Part shown: one piece after another, positions 8,830-17,258 of the stretch | Layout: every line of letters begins with the position of its first letter | Numbering within the stretch: position 1 is the first letter of the stretch | Source: Lachnospiraceae bacterium | GTDB taxonomy: Bacteria > Bacillota > Clostridia > Lachnospirales > Lachnospiraceae | DNA: 64,000 nt | NCBI GenBank assembly: GCA_910574715.1 | Contig: CAJTCH010000010.1 | Coordinates: 51,771-115,770, forward strand | Reading direction: 5' to 3' | The notes under the pieces: generated by a model | What the model was told of the DNA's origin: nothing | Database searches by the model: none | The model's input: only the letters and a program-made list of their open reading frames with translations | Position numbers and translations under genes: made by a program

Positions 8830-9820
8830 TGGGACGAAGAGGAAGATTTTTAGTGACGCTGTGGACCTTCTGGCGGGGGCGGAAGAGGTCTCTGCTGTGG
8901 AGAACGGGATCAGGAGGCTGCCCATTGACAGTATCCGTCCGTTCCGGAAGCATCCGTTTCGGATGTATGAGGGGGAGCGTCTGGAGGATATGGTGGAGAG
9001 CATTAAGGAGCATGGGGTTCTGAATCCGGTGATTGTGTGGCAGGAGGGGGACGGGTATGAGATGCTTGCGGGGCATAACCGGCAGGTGGCGGGGAGGCTG
9101 GCAGGCTTGACGGAGATTCCGGCCATTGTGAAGACGGATCTGACGGAAGAGGACGCTTATGTGTATGTGATTGAGACCAATGTGATACAGAGGGGATTTG
9201 CGGAGCTTCTGCCCAGTGAGAAGGCGGCGGTGCTGGCGGAGCGGTATGAGAAGGTCAGCAGCCAGGGGCGGCGGAATGATATTTTGGAGGAGATCGCAAG
9301 GCTGAATGGGCAGGACACGGCGGGGACTTGTGGACATGATGTCCACAGGTTGAAGAGCCGGGATGCCATTGGGGAAGAGTATGGGATGACCGGGAGGAAT
9401 ATTGCCAGGTATATGCGGGTGCAGAAGCTGGAGGAGCCTTTGAAGGGGCGGCTGGACGAGGGAACGCTGCCTTTGGTGGCGGCGGTGGATTTGTCTTATC
9501 TGTCGGAGAAGGAGCAGGAAGTGGTGTCCGGGCTGGCGGAGCAGGGCAGGATTAAGCTGGATGCGAAGACGGCGAAGTGCGTCAGGGGCATGGCGGGGAA
9601 TGTGACGGAAGAGGCGGTGCTGGGGGCACTGGATGGCGGGAAAGGGAAGAAGGCGGCTGCCGGAAGGAGCGTGAGGCTGCCGGCGGAGGTGTATGAGAGG
9701 TATTTTGGGAGTGTGAAGCCTGCGGATGTGGCGGGTATCGTGGAGGACGCGCTGGCGGCGTGGTTCGGGAAAGGGGGAGTGGCTGATGTTCCGGGCGGAA
9801 GAGATCGGGAGGCTGGATAG
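8819..9820 (+). CDS. parB: ParB/Spo0J-like partition protein
   Basis: 333 residues from ATG 8819 within the end of parA. The ParB/Srx nuclease-fold domain (about 35-120) includes the CTP-binding type motif GHNRQVAGRLAG. A KorB/Spo0J-like helix-turn-helix follows (RDAIGEEYGMTGRNIARYM). The C-terminal part is less conserved. It is expected to bind a parS-like site, which was not found by eye. A Shine-Dalgarno AAAGGAG lies inside parA. With ParA it forms a partition module at the left edge of the prophage. Confidence 0.88.
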   Translation: MKANGTKRKIFSDAVDLLAGAEEVSAVENGIRRLPIDSIRPFRKHPFRMYEGERLEDMVESIKEHGVLNPVIVWQEGDGYEMLAGHNRQVAGRLAGLTEIPAIVKTDLTEEDAYVYVIETNVIQRGFAELLPSEKAAVLAERYEKVSSQGRRNDILEEIARLNGQDTAGTCGHDVHRLKSRDAIGEEYGMTGRNIARYMRVQKLEEPLKGRLDEGTLPLVAAVDLSYLSEKEQEVVSGLAEQGRIKLDAKTAKCVRGMAGNVTEEAVLGALDGGKGKKAAAGRSVRLPAEVYERYFGSVKPADVAGIVEDALAAWFGKGGVADVPGGRDREAG

Positions 9821-10061
9821 GTCTTATTTTAACATTATTCTGGCGGAGGAATATGATGTGACGATCCAGTCGAAGAATACGGGGCATATCTGGTATATCC
9901 ATAATCCAGAGTATCCGGGGGAGGGGGAGTGTATTATTTTCCATAAGCACAGGGCTTCACAGCCTTACCATCAGCATGGGAGGGCAAGGAGTCTGGGGCA
10001 GGCGGTACGGAGCATTATGGGGCATGATGTGTTCCAGATGAATGGGCGAAAATCTTTGTAG
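9786..10061 (+). CDS. Small protein of unknown function overlapping parB
   Basis: 91 residues from ATG 9786, overlapping the parB end by 35 bases and preceded by GGGGGAG. It contains TGHIWYIHNPEYPG and CIIFHKHRASQPYHQHG, a histidine- and aromatic-rich pattern with no recognised family. The overlap implies translational coupling with the partition genes. The ORF stays open further upstream, but no good start or ribosome site is there. Confidence 0.7.
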   Translation: MFRAEEIGRLDRSYFNIILAEEYDVTIQSKNTGHIWYIHNPEYPGEGECIIFHKHRASQPYHQHGRARSLGQAVRSIMGHDVFQMNGRKSL

Positions 10062-10211
10062 GATTATTGCCTTGACAATTTTATATGAATTAAGTGGAAC
10101 TTCGGTATTGTTTGGTACATGCCGGAGTTTCTCTATAGTAAAAAGTGAGAATATGTGGTATTATTGTGTAGTGGGAAGCTAAAAATATGGTGAAGAATCA
10201 GAGGTGCGGAG
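10062..10211 (+). other. Gap before the DUF2971-Mrr cassette
   Basis: A hairpin AACTTCGG/CCGGAGTT (10098-10129) can terminate partition transcripts. Base composition drops sharply in GC from here. An AT-rich stretch with a TATTAT box near 10157 probably holds the cassette promoter, although no good -35 is visible. Confidence 0.45.
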
Positions 10212-11234
10212 ATGAATACAGAATGGAGCATGAGTAGTGAAGAACGAAAGAAATTTTGGGATACTTTGTGTAGTCTGGATGGACAAGATGTTGAAAATGA
10301 TATAAAAAGCTTATTGGCGACAATTAAGTTTCCAAGATTTTTATATAGGTATCGTTCCGTAAATAATAAGTCGCTTTCTGCATTGATAGAAAACAAGATG
10401 TATTTTTCTACATCGGATTATTATGATGATCCTTTTGATACATATATAAGGATAGACCGTAATCTGGTATTAGAGGGGATTAAGCAGGAAGTAGAGGATT
10501 TAAGAAGTAATGAGAAGCGGCTTTCTGGTTTTTCTGATTATTTAGGTATTTCAAATGAGGAATGTCAAAACTTTTTGACAGATAAAACTGCTGAATTTAT
10601 AGGAAATGTTTCTTATGATTTTTTTAAAGGGATTCGCAGGGAATTACGCAAGGAAATTTATTCAGTGTGTTTTTCTGATACGTGGAAAAACGAAAATTTA
10701 TGGCTGAAATATGCGGATCAGCATAAGGGCTTTGCTGTGGTTTATGATAGAAGTGATGATTCGTCCTGGTTATGTGGGACTGAAAAAGAGTGCTTAAATT
10801 GTATGAACAAAGATTTGAATGCATATATTTATCCAATGTGCTATTCTGATGAAAAATATGATGCCACAATCTATGCCAGAGATTATGTGGTACACAAGTT
10901 ATTGGTGAATTTGAATAATTCGTATACGAATCCCTTGTTGCGGTTTGTCTCTGATCATCCTTGGGAAAAAGAAAAGATTACTCTTATTAAGAAAAAATGT
11001 CATGAGTATGATGCAGAATGGCGTGCAATCCTTAGCACACCTTATTATTTAAATGCTCCGGTATATAAAAAATGGAAGCCATATGGGGTAATACTTGGAT
11101 TAAATATGGAAGCAGATTCCAAAAAGTTAGTTGTTAATGCAGCAGAAACGGCTGGAATTACAGGAATTTTTCAAGTTGAGATATCAGATAATGATGAGTT
11201 AGAGTTGTTGCCGATATCGGGCAGAAAAGGATAA
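10212..11234 (+). CDS. DUF2971 family protein, candidate defence component
   Basis: 340 residues. The typical DUF2971 opening FLYRYRSVNNKSL is followed by MYFSTSDYYDDPFDTY, then the core VCFSDTWKNENLWLKYADQHKGFAVVYD. DUF2971 proteins have no settled biochemical function but often sit with nucleases in defence islands. The stop is 4 bases before the Mrr-like gene, so the two are probably one transcript. The block is clearly AT-rich against the surrounding phage genes, a sign of separate acquisition. ATG 10212 follows GAGGTGCGGAG. Confidence 0.75.
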   Translation: MNTEWSMSSEERKKFWDTLCSLDGQDVENDIKSLLATIKFPRFLYRYRSVNNKSLSALIENKMYFSTSDYYDDPFDTYIRIDRNLVLEGIKQEVEDLRSNEKRLSGFSDYLGISNEECQNFLTDKTAEFIGNVSYDFFKGIRRELRKEIYSVCFSDTWKNENLWLKYADQHKGFAVVYDRSDDSSWLCGTEKECLNCMNKDLNAYIYPMCYSDEKYDATIYARDYVVHKLLVNLNNSYTNPLLRFVSDHPWEKEKITLIKKKCHEYDAEWRAILSTPYYLNAPVYKKWKPYGVILGLNMEADSKKLVVNAAETAGITGIFQVEISDNDELELLPISGRKG

Positions 11235-11238
11235 TACC

Positions 11239-12630
11239 ATGACAAAGGAAGAATTTATTAAAAAATGCAAAGCTGTATATATGATTGATTCCATAGATGA
11301 GGATAATGAAATTGAAATAGTAGGCCGTAGAAAATCAGAAGATGAGTATATCATGTTTGAAGATGTGGTAATCATTGATTTAGAAGCGGATTGTTGTGAC
11401 ATATATCATGTATTTACATATGAAGAATATGATAGCTTGCTTACTGTTCGCGAAATTGATAGGGAAAAGTTATTAGTGATGCAGGCTTTAGGAAAATCAT
11501 ATGGAATATTGCCTGGAATGGATTTCTTTGATGGAATGGGATGCCCATTTACAGATGTGCATGTTGGATATTTTAATGTGGAATACGATTTTGAAAATAT
11601 CAAACAAATTCTGGGAGCTTTTGAATCAGCGCTTGCATCGTATGGAAATGCAGAAATAGATGAAGAGTATTTAATGATAAATTTTAAATCAGAATATTGT
11701 GCGTTTTTAGAGTATGGAGATGAGATAAAGTATGCTTATAGAATGTTGATGGAGTCCGATTATTCAGATATATCAGAACGATATCCCTCAAAATTTGGTA
11801 ATATAGATAATGTGTTTGTAGATCGGCAGGGGGCTTTCATTGCAGGTTATGGCGATGATTCTTTTAAAAAGATTAAGGATTCGATGAAGTTCCAGACTTG
11901 TATGGCTGATAAAATTTATTCCGGTGAAAAATACTGTTTGGCGCAATCTGGAGAATTAAAAGTCTCTATAAACAGCGAGTATCTTAAACGTATCAATGCA
12001 TTTTTAGATATCATGGAGGTAGAGGATAAAGATTGTCAGGAATATGAAATAAGTCAAAATATATTGGTAGTTAAAACTTTGCACAGTGGTTTCTGGGCAA
12101 TTATAATGGCTTTGAACGGTGAGCAGGATATATTTGCCGTTGAAGAGTATAAGGGTATTCAGGAAATGTATAATAAGCTGTTGCCTTTTATATCTCCGGA
12201 GCTTTTACATGAAGAGTATAATTTTTCCAAGTTGGATGATAGAACGTTTGAAAAAATGTGTAGAGACTTATTGGTGGATATGGGTTTTCTAAATGTTACT
12301 CAAAGAGGGAATACGAGAGCTTCCGATGGGGGTGTAGATTTAGAAGCTGATATGATGGTGAAAACTATTTTAGAGGAACAGAAGCAGCATTGGATTTTTC
12401 AATGCAAACATACGAAGGCCCAAATAGATAGAAAAGATATTTCTGAAATACCGGATTTACTTAAAGAATTTAACGCCAGTGGTTATGGATTATTTTATAG
12501 TGGTATGTTAAGTCCGCAAACCATAGATAGAATTAAGAAAAATGAATCTATTAAATATTGGGCAAAGGGAGAATTAGATATTTTGTTAAGGAAATACAAG
12601 GAAACGGCAATTCGATATTTTGGAATATAA
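11239..12630 (+). CDS. Restriction endonuclease-like protein with C-terminal Mrr-type domain
   Basis: 463 residues. The first 330 or so are acidic and match no family I recognise. The C-terminal 130 form an Mrr_cat-type PDDEXK domain: FEKMCRDLLVDMGF, then SDGGVDLEA (D367 likely catalytic) and WIFQCKHTK (Q388-C-K390). The family cleaves DNA, often modified DNA. No methyltransferase sits beside it. With the preceding DUF2971 gene it makes a compact two-gene unit whose N-terminal half may sense a phage signal; that is speculation. Confidence 0.8.
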   Translation: MTKEEFIKKCKAVYMIDSIDEDNEIEIVGRRKSEDEYIMFEDVVIIDLEADCCDIYHVFTYEEYDSLLTVREIDREKLLVMQALGKSYGILPGMDFFDGMGCPFTDVHVGYFNVEYDFENIKQILGAFESALASYGNAEIDEEYLMINFKSEYCAFLEYGDEIKYAYRMLMESDYSDISERYPSKFGNIDNVFVDRQGAFIAGYGDDSFKKIKDSMKFQTCMADKIYSGEKYCLAQSGELKVSINSEYLKRINAFLDIMEVEDKDCQEYEISQNILVVKTLHSGFWAIIMALNGEQDIFAVEEYKGIQEMYNKLLPFISPELLHEEYNFSKLDDRTFEKMCRDLLVDMGFLNVTQRGNTRASDGGVDLEADMMVKTILEEQKQHWIFQCKHTKAQIDRKDISEIPDLLKEFNASGYGLFYSGMLSPQTIDRIKKNESIKYWAKGELDILLRKYKETAIRYFGI

Positions 12631-12754
12631 TTTTTGATTTACAGTGGGAATGTGCCGCAATATGTTGATAACAATAAAGGTTCTAAGCTGGATAGGTCAG
12701 GGATTTACAGGGTAAACTTGGGTGTCCGGTGGAGACGAAATAGGAGTATCTGGA

Positions 12755-13381
12755 GTGAATACTTATCAGGTGATAGACGAAAGAAATTGGGAGAGGGCCA
12801 TGCACTGTATGGTTTTCAGGGGAAGCGTGGAGCCTGCTTTCTGTGTGACATTTGAGGCGGATATCACAAATTTCCGCCGGAAGGTGAAGGCGCAGAACCT
12901 CTCTTTTACGCTTGCGTTTGTGTATGTGGTTTGTAAATGTGCGGATGAGATTGAAGCGTTCCGGTATCGTTTTCTGGACGGGAAGGTGGTTCTTTTTGAG
13001 CATATTGATACTGCCTTTACTTATCTGAATCAGGATACGGGGCTGTTCAAAGTGGTCAATGTGCCGCTTCGGGGTAGTATTCAGGAATATGTGGAGATGG
13101 CGGGAAGGATTGCAAGGGAGCAGAAGGAATATTTTACTGGCCCCCTTGGAAATGATGTGTTCCAGTGTTCGCCTATGCCCTGGGTCACCTATACGCATAT
13201 CTCACATACCAATTCTGGGAAAAAGGATAATGCGACGCCTTTGTTTGACTGGGGGAAGTATTATGAGAAGGATGGTAAGATTGTCATGCCCGTATCTGTC
13301 CAGGCTCATCATTCTTTTGTGGATGGGATACATATTGGACAGTTTGTGGATAGGCTCCAGAAATATTTGGAATCATTTTAG
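12755..13381 (+). CDS. Chloramphenicol acetyltransferase-like protein
   Basis: 208 residues from a GTG start eight bases after AGGAG. The CAT fold is clear: N-terminal RNWERAMHCMVF, the region SFTLAFVYVV, MPWVTYTHISH, and near the end HHSFVDG (residues 185-191), the HHxxxDG catalytic motif of type A CATs. These enzymes transfer acetyl from acetyl-CoA to chloramphenicol. Sequence divergence from classical CAT leaves the real substrate open. It precedes a TetR-MFS pair, so the whole block looks like a drug-response cassette. Confidence 0.8.
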   Translation: MNTYQVIDERNWERAMHCMVFRGSVEPAFCVTFEADITNFRRKVKAQNLSFTLAFVYVVCKCADEIEAFRYRFLDGKVVLFEHIDTAFTYLNQDTGLFKVVNVPLRGSIQEYVEMAGRIAREQKEYFTGPLGNDVFQCSPMPWVTYTHISHTNSGKKDNATPLFDWGKYYEKDGKIVMPVSVQAHHSFVDGIHIGQFVDRLQKYLESF

Positions 13382-13446
13382 GGGCGGAAGTTGGATTATA
13401 TCATAAAATCCAGAACAGGATTTTATTGTTAAAATTTTGCAAGTTT

Positions 13447-13490
13447 ACAAAAAGGGCTGAAAATGCTGAGGAGGCATTTTTCGGTTCTTT
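13447..13490 (+). terminator. Terminator after the CAT-like gene
   Basis: A stem GAAAATGC/GCATTTTTC around 13457-13480 is followed by GGTTCTTTTTT. It separates the acetyltransferase from the TetR promoter. Confidence 0.6.
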
Positions 13491-13535
13491 TTTCATGGAT
13501 TTCTTTTGCATTTGAGAGAGTATTTGCGGAAATGA

Positions 13536-13592
13536 TTGACATGGATGTAAATTCTTTGTATAATAGTTATTGACTTGTGGTCAATAACTATT
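13536..13592 (+). promoter_or_regulatory. TetR-MFS promoter with 13-bp palindromic operator
   Basis: TTGACA (13536-13541), 17 bp, TATAAT (13559-13564). The -10 box overlaps a perfect inverted repeat: AATAGTTATTGAC (13562-13574), 5-base centre, GTCAATAACTATT (13580-13592). Placement over the start of transcription fits autorepression by the TetR protein encoded directly downstream. Confidence 0.85.
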
Positions 13593-13609
13593 GAAGGAGG
13601 CGGTGGGAA

Positions 13610-14263
13610 TTGGCAAGGCCAGTAAAAAAACAGCCGGAACAATGGAAGAAAGAAATTTTGGATGCGGCAAAGGAGCTGTTTTTATCGAAAGGTTATGAGG
13701 AAACTGCCATTACGGATATTATGGAGCTGGCAGGCGGCGCAAAGGGGATGTTTTACCGGTTTTTTCAGAGTAAGGAAGAGGTCATGCACGCTTTGGGGGA
13801 TCGGATGTTTTTGGAGAATAATCCTTTTGAGGCGGTCAGGGGGCGTTCGGACCTGAACGGACTGCAGAAGATCCGGGAAGTGCTTGCTTTTGACAGGGCT
13901 GATGGAGAACGGGAAGAAATAAGTACGCAGGCAATTCCTATCCTGAAAGACCCGCGCATTCTGGCGGCTGCGGTGGAGGCGAACCGGCGGGTGCTGACTC
14001 CTTTATGGCTGGAACTGATTGAGGAAGGACGGCGTGACGGTTCGATCCGGACGGAATACGCAAAGGAGCTTTCTGAACTGTTGCCCCTTGTCAATTTCTG
14101 GCTGCTTCCGTCCGTGTTCCCGGCGGATGCGGAAGAAATCCGGCATAAGTGCAGGTTTGTTGCGGAGGTTCTTGCGGCAATGGGGCTTCCGATCATAGAG
14201 GATGAGATGGTTGGGCGGACAGAGAGGATACTGGGAAGTTACAGGGAAGAAAGGAAGGAGTAG
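13610..14263 (+). CDS. TetR/AcrR family regulator
   Basis: 217 residues from a TTG start after GAAGGAGG. The N-terminal helix-turn-helix is ILDAAKELFLSKGYEETAITDI followed by GMFYRFFQSKEEV. The C-terminal ligand domain is variable. It lies under the palindromic operator at 13562-13592 and three bases before the MFS gene. It likely represses both and is released by a transported compound. Confidence 0.88.
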   Translation: MARPVKKQPEQWKKEILDAAKELFLSKGYEETAITDIMELAGGAKGMFYRFFQSKEEVMHALGDRMFLENNPFEAVRGRSDLNGLQKIREVLAFDRADGEREEISTQAIPILKDPRILAAAVEANRRVLTPLWLELIEEGRRDGSIRTEYAKELSELLPLVNFWLLPSVFPADAEEIRHKCRFVAEVLAAMGLPIIEDEMVGRTERILGSYREERKE

Positions 14264-14266
14264 CAT

Positions 14267-15520
14267 ATGGAGCAGAGACTGTTTACGAAAAATTTTACGC
14301 TCCTTGTGCTGGGGCAGGCAAGTTCTTTGTTTGGCAATTATATCCTGCGCCTGGCGTTGTCTATGTATGTTTTGGAAGTGACGGGTTCGGCGGCTGTGTT
14401 TGCGGGTATTTTATCTATAGCGACGATCCCGACGATTCTTTTGTCCCCCATTGGAGGAATCCTGGCTGACAGGGCGGACCGGAGGAATATCATGGTGGCG
14501 CTGGACACGCTGACGGGAATGTCTGTCTTATGCGCGGCGGTCTTTTTGTCCGGGGACAATGCGGTTGTAGTGATTAGTGTGTTGCTGGTGATACTCTCTG
14601 TTCTTGGGGCATTTGAAACGCCTACGGTGCAGGCGTGTATCCCGCAAATGCTGGCAGGCGATAATATTATTAAGGGAAATGCGGTGGTAAACCAGGTGGC
14701 GTCCATTTCTTATCTGATCGCGCCTTTGCTGGGTGGTATCTTATATTCTGCTGTTGGCCTGAAGCCTGTGATGTATGCAAGTGTTGTATGCTTTTTTATC
14801 ACAGCGTTATTTGAATGTTTTATCAAATTGGGGCATCAGGCCAGGGAATTTCAGGGAAATGTTTTGTCCATGGTAAAAAATGATTTTTCCGGCAGTATCC
14901 GTTTTATCATGAAAGAGCGGCCGGATATCATGAAGATGCTGCTTCTGGCGGCATTCTCACGCTTTTTTGTCATGGGGGTTACGCTGGTGGGGCTGCCCTT
15001 TCTTGTGCGGGCTGTGCTTGGCTTGGACGCGAAATTTTATGGCGGGGCGGAGAGTGCGATGGCGGTTGCCACTATTTTGGGAAGTATCGCCACGGGGCTT
15101 CTTACGGGGAAGTTAAGATCCGGTAGATTATCGTATGTGCTTGCGGTAATCGGTGTCTGTATCATTCCGGCAGGGGTTGTATTTCTTTTTCCATTCGGCG
15201 TGATGACAAGGTATGCTGTGATTGTTGCTGCTTTCTGCGGTATGCAGGCTGCGATTAGTATTTTTTCAATTTTTGCGGTATCCATGATTCAGCAGAATAC
15301 GCCGAATGAGCTGATTGGGAAGGTTATGGCATATACATCCGCTGTTACGTTGTGCGCCCAGCCGGTTGGGCAGATGGTATATGGATTTTTGTTTGACAGG
15401 TTTCAGGAGATTGTGTATCTTGTATTGATTCCTTCGGGGATTGTGGTATGCGTGATCGGTCTGCTTGCCACGGGTTTTTTCAGGAAACTGGAAAAAAAGC
15501 AAGGTGGTGCAATAGACTGA
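14267..15520 (+). CDS. MFS efflux transporter
   Basis: 417 residues with about 12 hydrophobic segments. The motif GGILADRADRRNIM after the second segment is the usual MFS loop 2-3 signature. The N-terminus FTLLVLGQASSLFGNYI and the overall form resemble macrolide- or enterobactin-type exporters (MFS_3). It should export a small molecule by proton antiport; the substrate is unknown. Position directly behind TetR indicates control by that regulator. Confidence 0.88.
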   Translation: MEQRLFTKNFTLLVLGQASSLFGNYILRLALSMYVLEVTGSAAVFAGILSIATIPTILLSPIGGILADRADRRNIMVALDTLTGMSVLCAAVFLSGDNAVVVISVLLVILSVLGAFETPTVQACIPQMLAGDNIIKGNAVVNQVASISYLIAPLLGGILYSAVGLKPVMYASVVCFFITALFECFIKLGHQAREFQGNVLSMVKNDFSGSIRFIMKERPDIMKMLLLAAFSRFFVMGVTLVGLPFLVRAVLGLDAKFYGGAESAMAVATILGSIATGLLTGKLRSGRLSYVLAVIGVCIIPAGVVFLFPFGVMTRYAVIVAAFCGMQAAISIFSIFAVSMIQQNTPNELIGKVMAYTSAVTLCAQPVGQMVYGFLFDRFQEIVYLVLIPSGIVVCVIGLLATGFFRKLEKKQGGAID

Positions 15521-15839
15521 TAAAAGGTATAATAGGATTACGTTAATAACACGGACAGATAAAGGTAACATGGTCTGATTCGGATACGGATTTGATTAGG
15601 GATAGCGCGTAAATATGTGCTGGGATGGAGGGGGAGGTTCAGGAGGTTTATGGGCATGGGCGACGGTCTGGACGTGTTTGTGATAGGACGGAAGAGATAG
15701 ACGGAGGCACATGAGGAAGAAGGCTTTCCTGACGGGAAAGTGTTGATAGAAATTTGACAGGAGGTAGACAATGAGACAATCGCCAGGTTAGAGCCCCGGC
15801 AGCCAGGAACCGGGGCTGTATACGAGGAGGTGGACATGA
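15521..15839 (+). other. Gap with a chain of tiny ORFs, each with a strong ribosome site
   Basis: No gene longer than 16 codons. Three minute frames each follow a strong Shine-Dalgarno: 15650-15700 (16 aa, after CAGGAGG), 15711-15746 (11 aa, MRKKAFLTGKC, after GGAGG) and 15771-15791 (MRQSPG, after CAGGAGG). A GC-rich hairpin AGCCCCGG/CCGGGGCT follows at 15791-15816. They may be leader peptides or relics of deleted genes. Confidence 0.45.
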
Positions 15840-16001
15840 ATGGAGAGACTGAAATGCCCAAGGTGCGGAAAGCGTGTCATGGATATCCGCACGGAATCCC
15901 CGAAGCCAGTGGAGGCACAGACCAGATGCCCGAACTGCAATCATATTGTTACGGTGTACTGGGAACCAAAGAGTAAGAGGAAAGAGAAAGATAAAAAATA
16001 G
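15840..16001 (+). CDS. Small double-CxxC zinc-ribbon protein
   Basis: 53 residues starting ATG 15840, nine bases after GAGGAGG. KCPRCGKRV near the N-terminus and RCPNCNHIV at residues 29-37 form a zinc ribbon. A lysine-rich tail follows (KSKRKEKDKK). Such tiny phage zinc ribbons resemble Com-like translation or transcription regulators, but no function can be assigned. Another zinc ribbon gene follows. Confidence 0.7.
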   Translation: MERLKCPRCGKRVMDIRTESPKPVEAQTRCPNCNHIVTVYWEPKSKRKEKDKK

Positions 16002-16158
16002 GTACATAGGAGGGACGGCTTCTGCGAAAGTGCGGGGCCGTTCTTTTTTTGCGCTGCGGTGTTTATCCTGCCAGGAATGGGGAATACTTGGATTATGCAT
16101 GGAAAATTATGGCATGGATGCCGTGCCGCTGTACCTGCAGTGGCAGGAAGGAGGCGGC

Positions 16159-16302
16159 GTGGGAGAAACGAAGGTATGTCCGCTTTGCAACAGGAGGCTC
16201 CTGGACGTGAAGCGGGACCGGGCATATGAGGTCATTTTTGAACTGCGGTGTCCGCACTGCGGGAAGATTGTGAGGATTGTGCTGCCAGCCCGTGAGGGTT
16301 GA
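16159..16302 (+). CDS. Small cysteine-rich zinc-ribbon protein
   Basis: 47 residues from GTG 16159, just after AAGGAGG. VCPLCNRRLLDVK and LRCPHCGKIVRI give two CxxC knuckles. An in-frame ATG at 16099 would add 20 residues but lacks a good ribosome site. It resembles the cysteine-rich KTR-type proteins of Clostridial mobile elements. No function known. Confidence 0.65.
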   Translation: MGETKVCPLCNRRLLDVKRDRAYEVIFELRCPHCGKIVRIVLPAREG

Positions 16303-16362
16303 AAAACTGAATGTATTTTTACGACCGAGCGAGTGGGACCGCATAGTGTCGAGTCACCGAAT

Positions 16363-16409
16363 GGCCGGAGTAAAGCTAGGAATCAAGTAGCTTACTCCGG
16401 CCTTTTTTT
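16363..16409 (+). terminator. Strong Rho-independent terminator
   Basis: GGCCGGAGTAA pairs with TTACTCCGGCC (14 pairs in all with one bulge), followed by seven T residues. It ends the cargo transcript before the first sigma-like regulator. Confidence 0.9.
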
Positions 16410-16483
16410 GGTTTTACGGTAATGTCCCATACAGAGCTTTTGGCGTTTCTGGCTTTACGAAGGCGTAAAGAAAGGAATGCTTT

Positions 16484-16939
16484 ATGTCTGAAAAGAGGAT
16501 CATTACTATCAGGTCTGGGAACGAGGAAGTCAGAATGGAGGTTAGGGAGGAAGAGTATCAGCGGTATTTCCGCCCGTGGTGGAGGCAGAAGAAGAGGGAG
16601 CAGAGGAACCGGGAGGCGATGGAGGAAAAGGGGTATACGGAAGAGTCTTATGAGGCGTGGAGGGACGATGCGGCGGAGGATATGGGGATTGCGGATACGG
16701 GGCAGCCGGATATGGATGATCTGCTGGAGAAGGAGATGCTGCTTGGAGTGCTGGAGGAAGCGCTGGATTCCCTGATGCCGGAAGAAAGGGAGCTGGCCCT
16801 GAAAGTGTTCGGGGAGCAGGTGCCGGTGAGCGAGTTTGCGAAGGAGCGTGGAGAGCCCAGGACAACGGTGTCTTCCCGGAAGGTTTCGGTGCTGGGGAAG
16901 CTGCGGGCGTATTTCCGGGGGAAGGGGCTGGATGTGTGA
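16484..16939 (+). CDS. Sigma-70-like phage regulator 1
   Basis: 151 residues. An acidic N-terminal half is followed by a sigma region 4-like helix-turn-helix: LDSLMPEERELALKVF, then VSEFAKERGEPRTTVSSRK. ATG 16484 follows AAAGGAATG. Comparable proteins in Clostridial prophages are annotated as sigma factors and are thought to control phage operons. Two groups of TTTTGAAAA spaced 11 bp lie just downstream, ahead of the replication operon. A second sigma-like gene lies at 26417. Confidence 0.75.
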   Translation: MSEKRIITIRSGNEEVRMEVREEEYQRYFRPWWRQKKREQRNREAMEEKGYTEESYEAWRDDAAEDMGIADTGQPDMDDLLEKEMLLGVLEEALDSLMPEERELALKVFGEQVPVSEFAKERGEPRTTVSSRKVSVLGKLRAYFRGKGLDV

Positions 16940-17095
16940 GCCGGCCGGCGGTTCGACAATAAGGGATAGGCATGTCGAATGTTTTTTGAAAAAGTTTTGA
17001 AAATTGTTCGTCACATTTGAAAAAAGTGTCATTACGGGAAGTAGAGGGGTAAGTTTTGCTGCCTTTCAAAACGGGAAGGAAGGAGGCCGGGATTT
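16940..17095 (+). promoter_or_regulatory. Putative early regulatory region with 11-bp spaced TTTTGAAAA repeats
   Basis: An inverted repeat TTCGACA/TGTCGAA (16952-16979) is followed by TTTTGAAAA at about 16984 and 16995, exactly 11 bp apart, and a third copy about 20 bp further. An imperfect repeat TCACATTT/AAGTGTCA follows at 17011-17031. The ribosome site GGAAGGAGG serves the gene at 17096. It probably drives the replication operon. Confidence 0.5.
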
Positions 17096-17254
17096 ATGGA
17101 AAATTCGCAGGAACTGATCGGGATTCTGCAGGCGATCAGCATTGTGGCGAAGAGCCTTGCGGTGAAGCTGATGAAGATTGATCGGGAGATTAGGGCGTAT
17201 GAGTCCGCCGGGGAAGGGACCCGGGGCAGAAGGAAAATGAAGAAAGGAAAGTGA
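17096..17254 (+). CDS. Small helical protein at the head of the replication operon
   Basis: 52 residues with a strong Shine-Dalgarno (AAGGAGG). The helical N-terminus MENSQELIGILQAIS is followed by a basic tail (RGRRKMKKGK). Too short for the usual gene-length cut-off, but its position, codon use and ribosome site support it. No family recognised; a DNA-associated accessory role is possible given the basic tail. Confidence 0.6.
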   Translation: MENSQELIGILQAISIVAKSLAVKLMKIDREIRAYESAGEGTRGRRKMKKGK

Positions 17255-17258
17255 CGGT

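Noticed and set aside
10212..12630. Classical restriction-modification system
   Set aside because: No methyltransferase adjoins the Mrr-like gene; the phage methyltransferases are 17 kb away in another operon.
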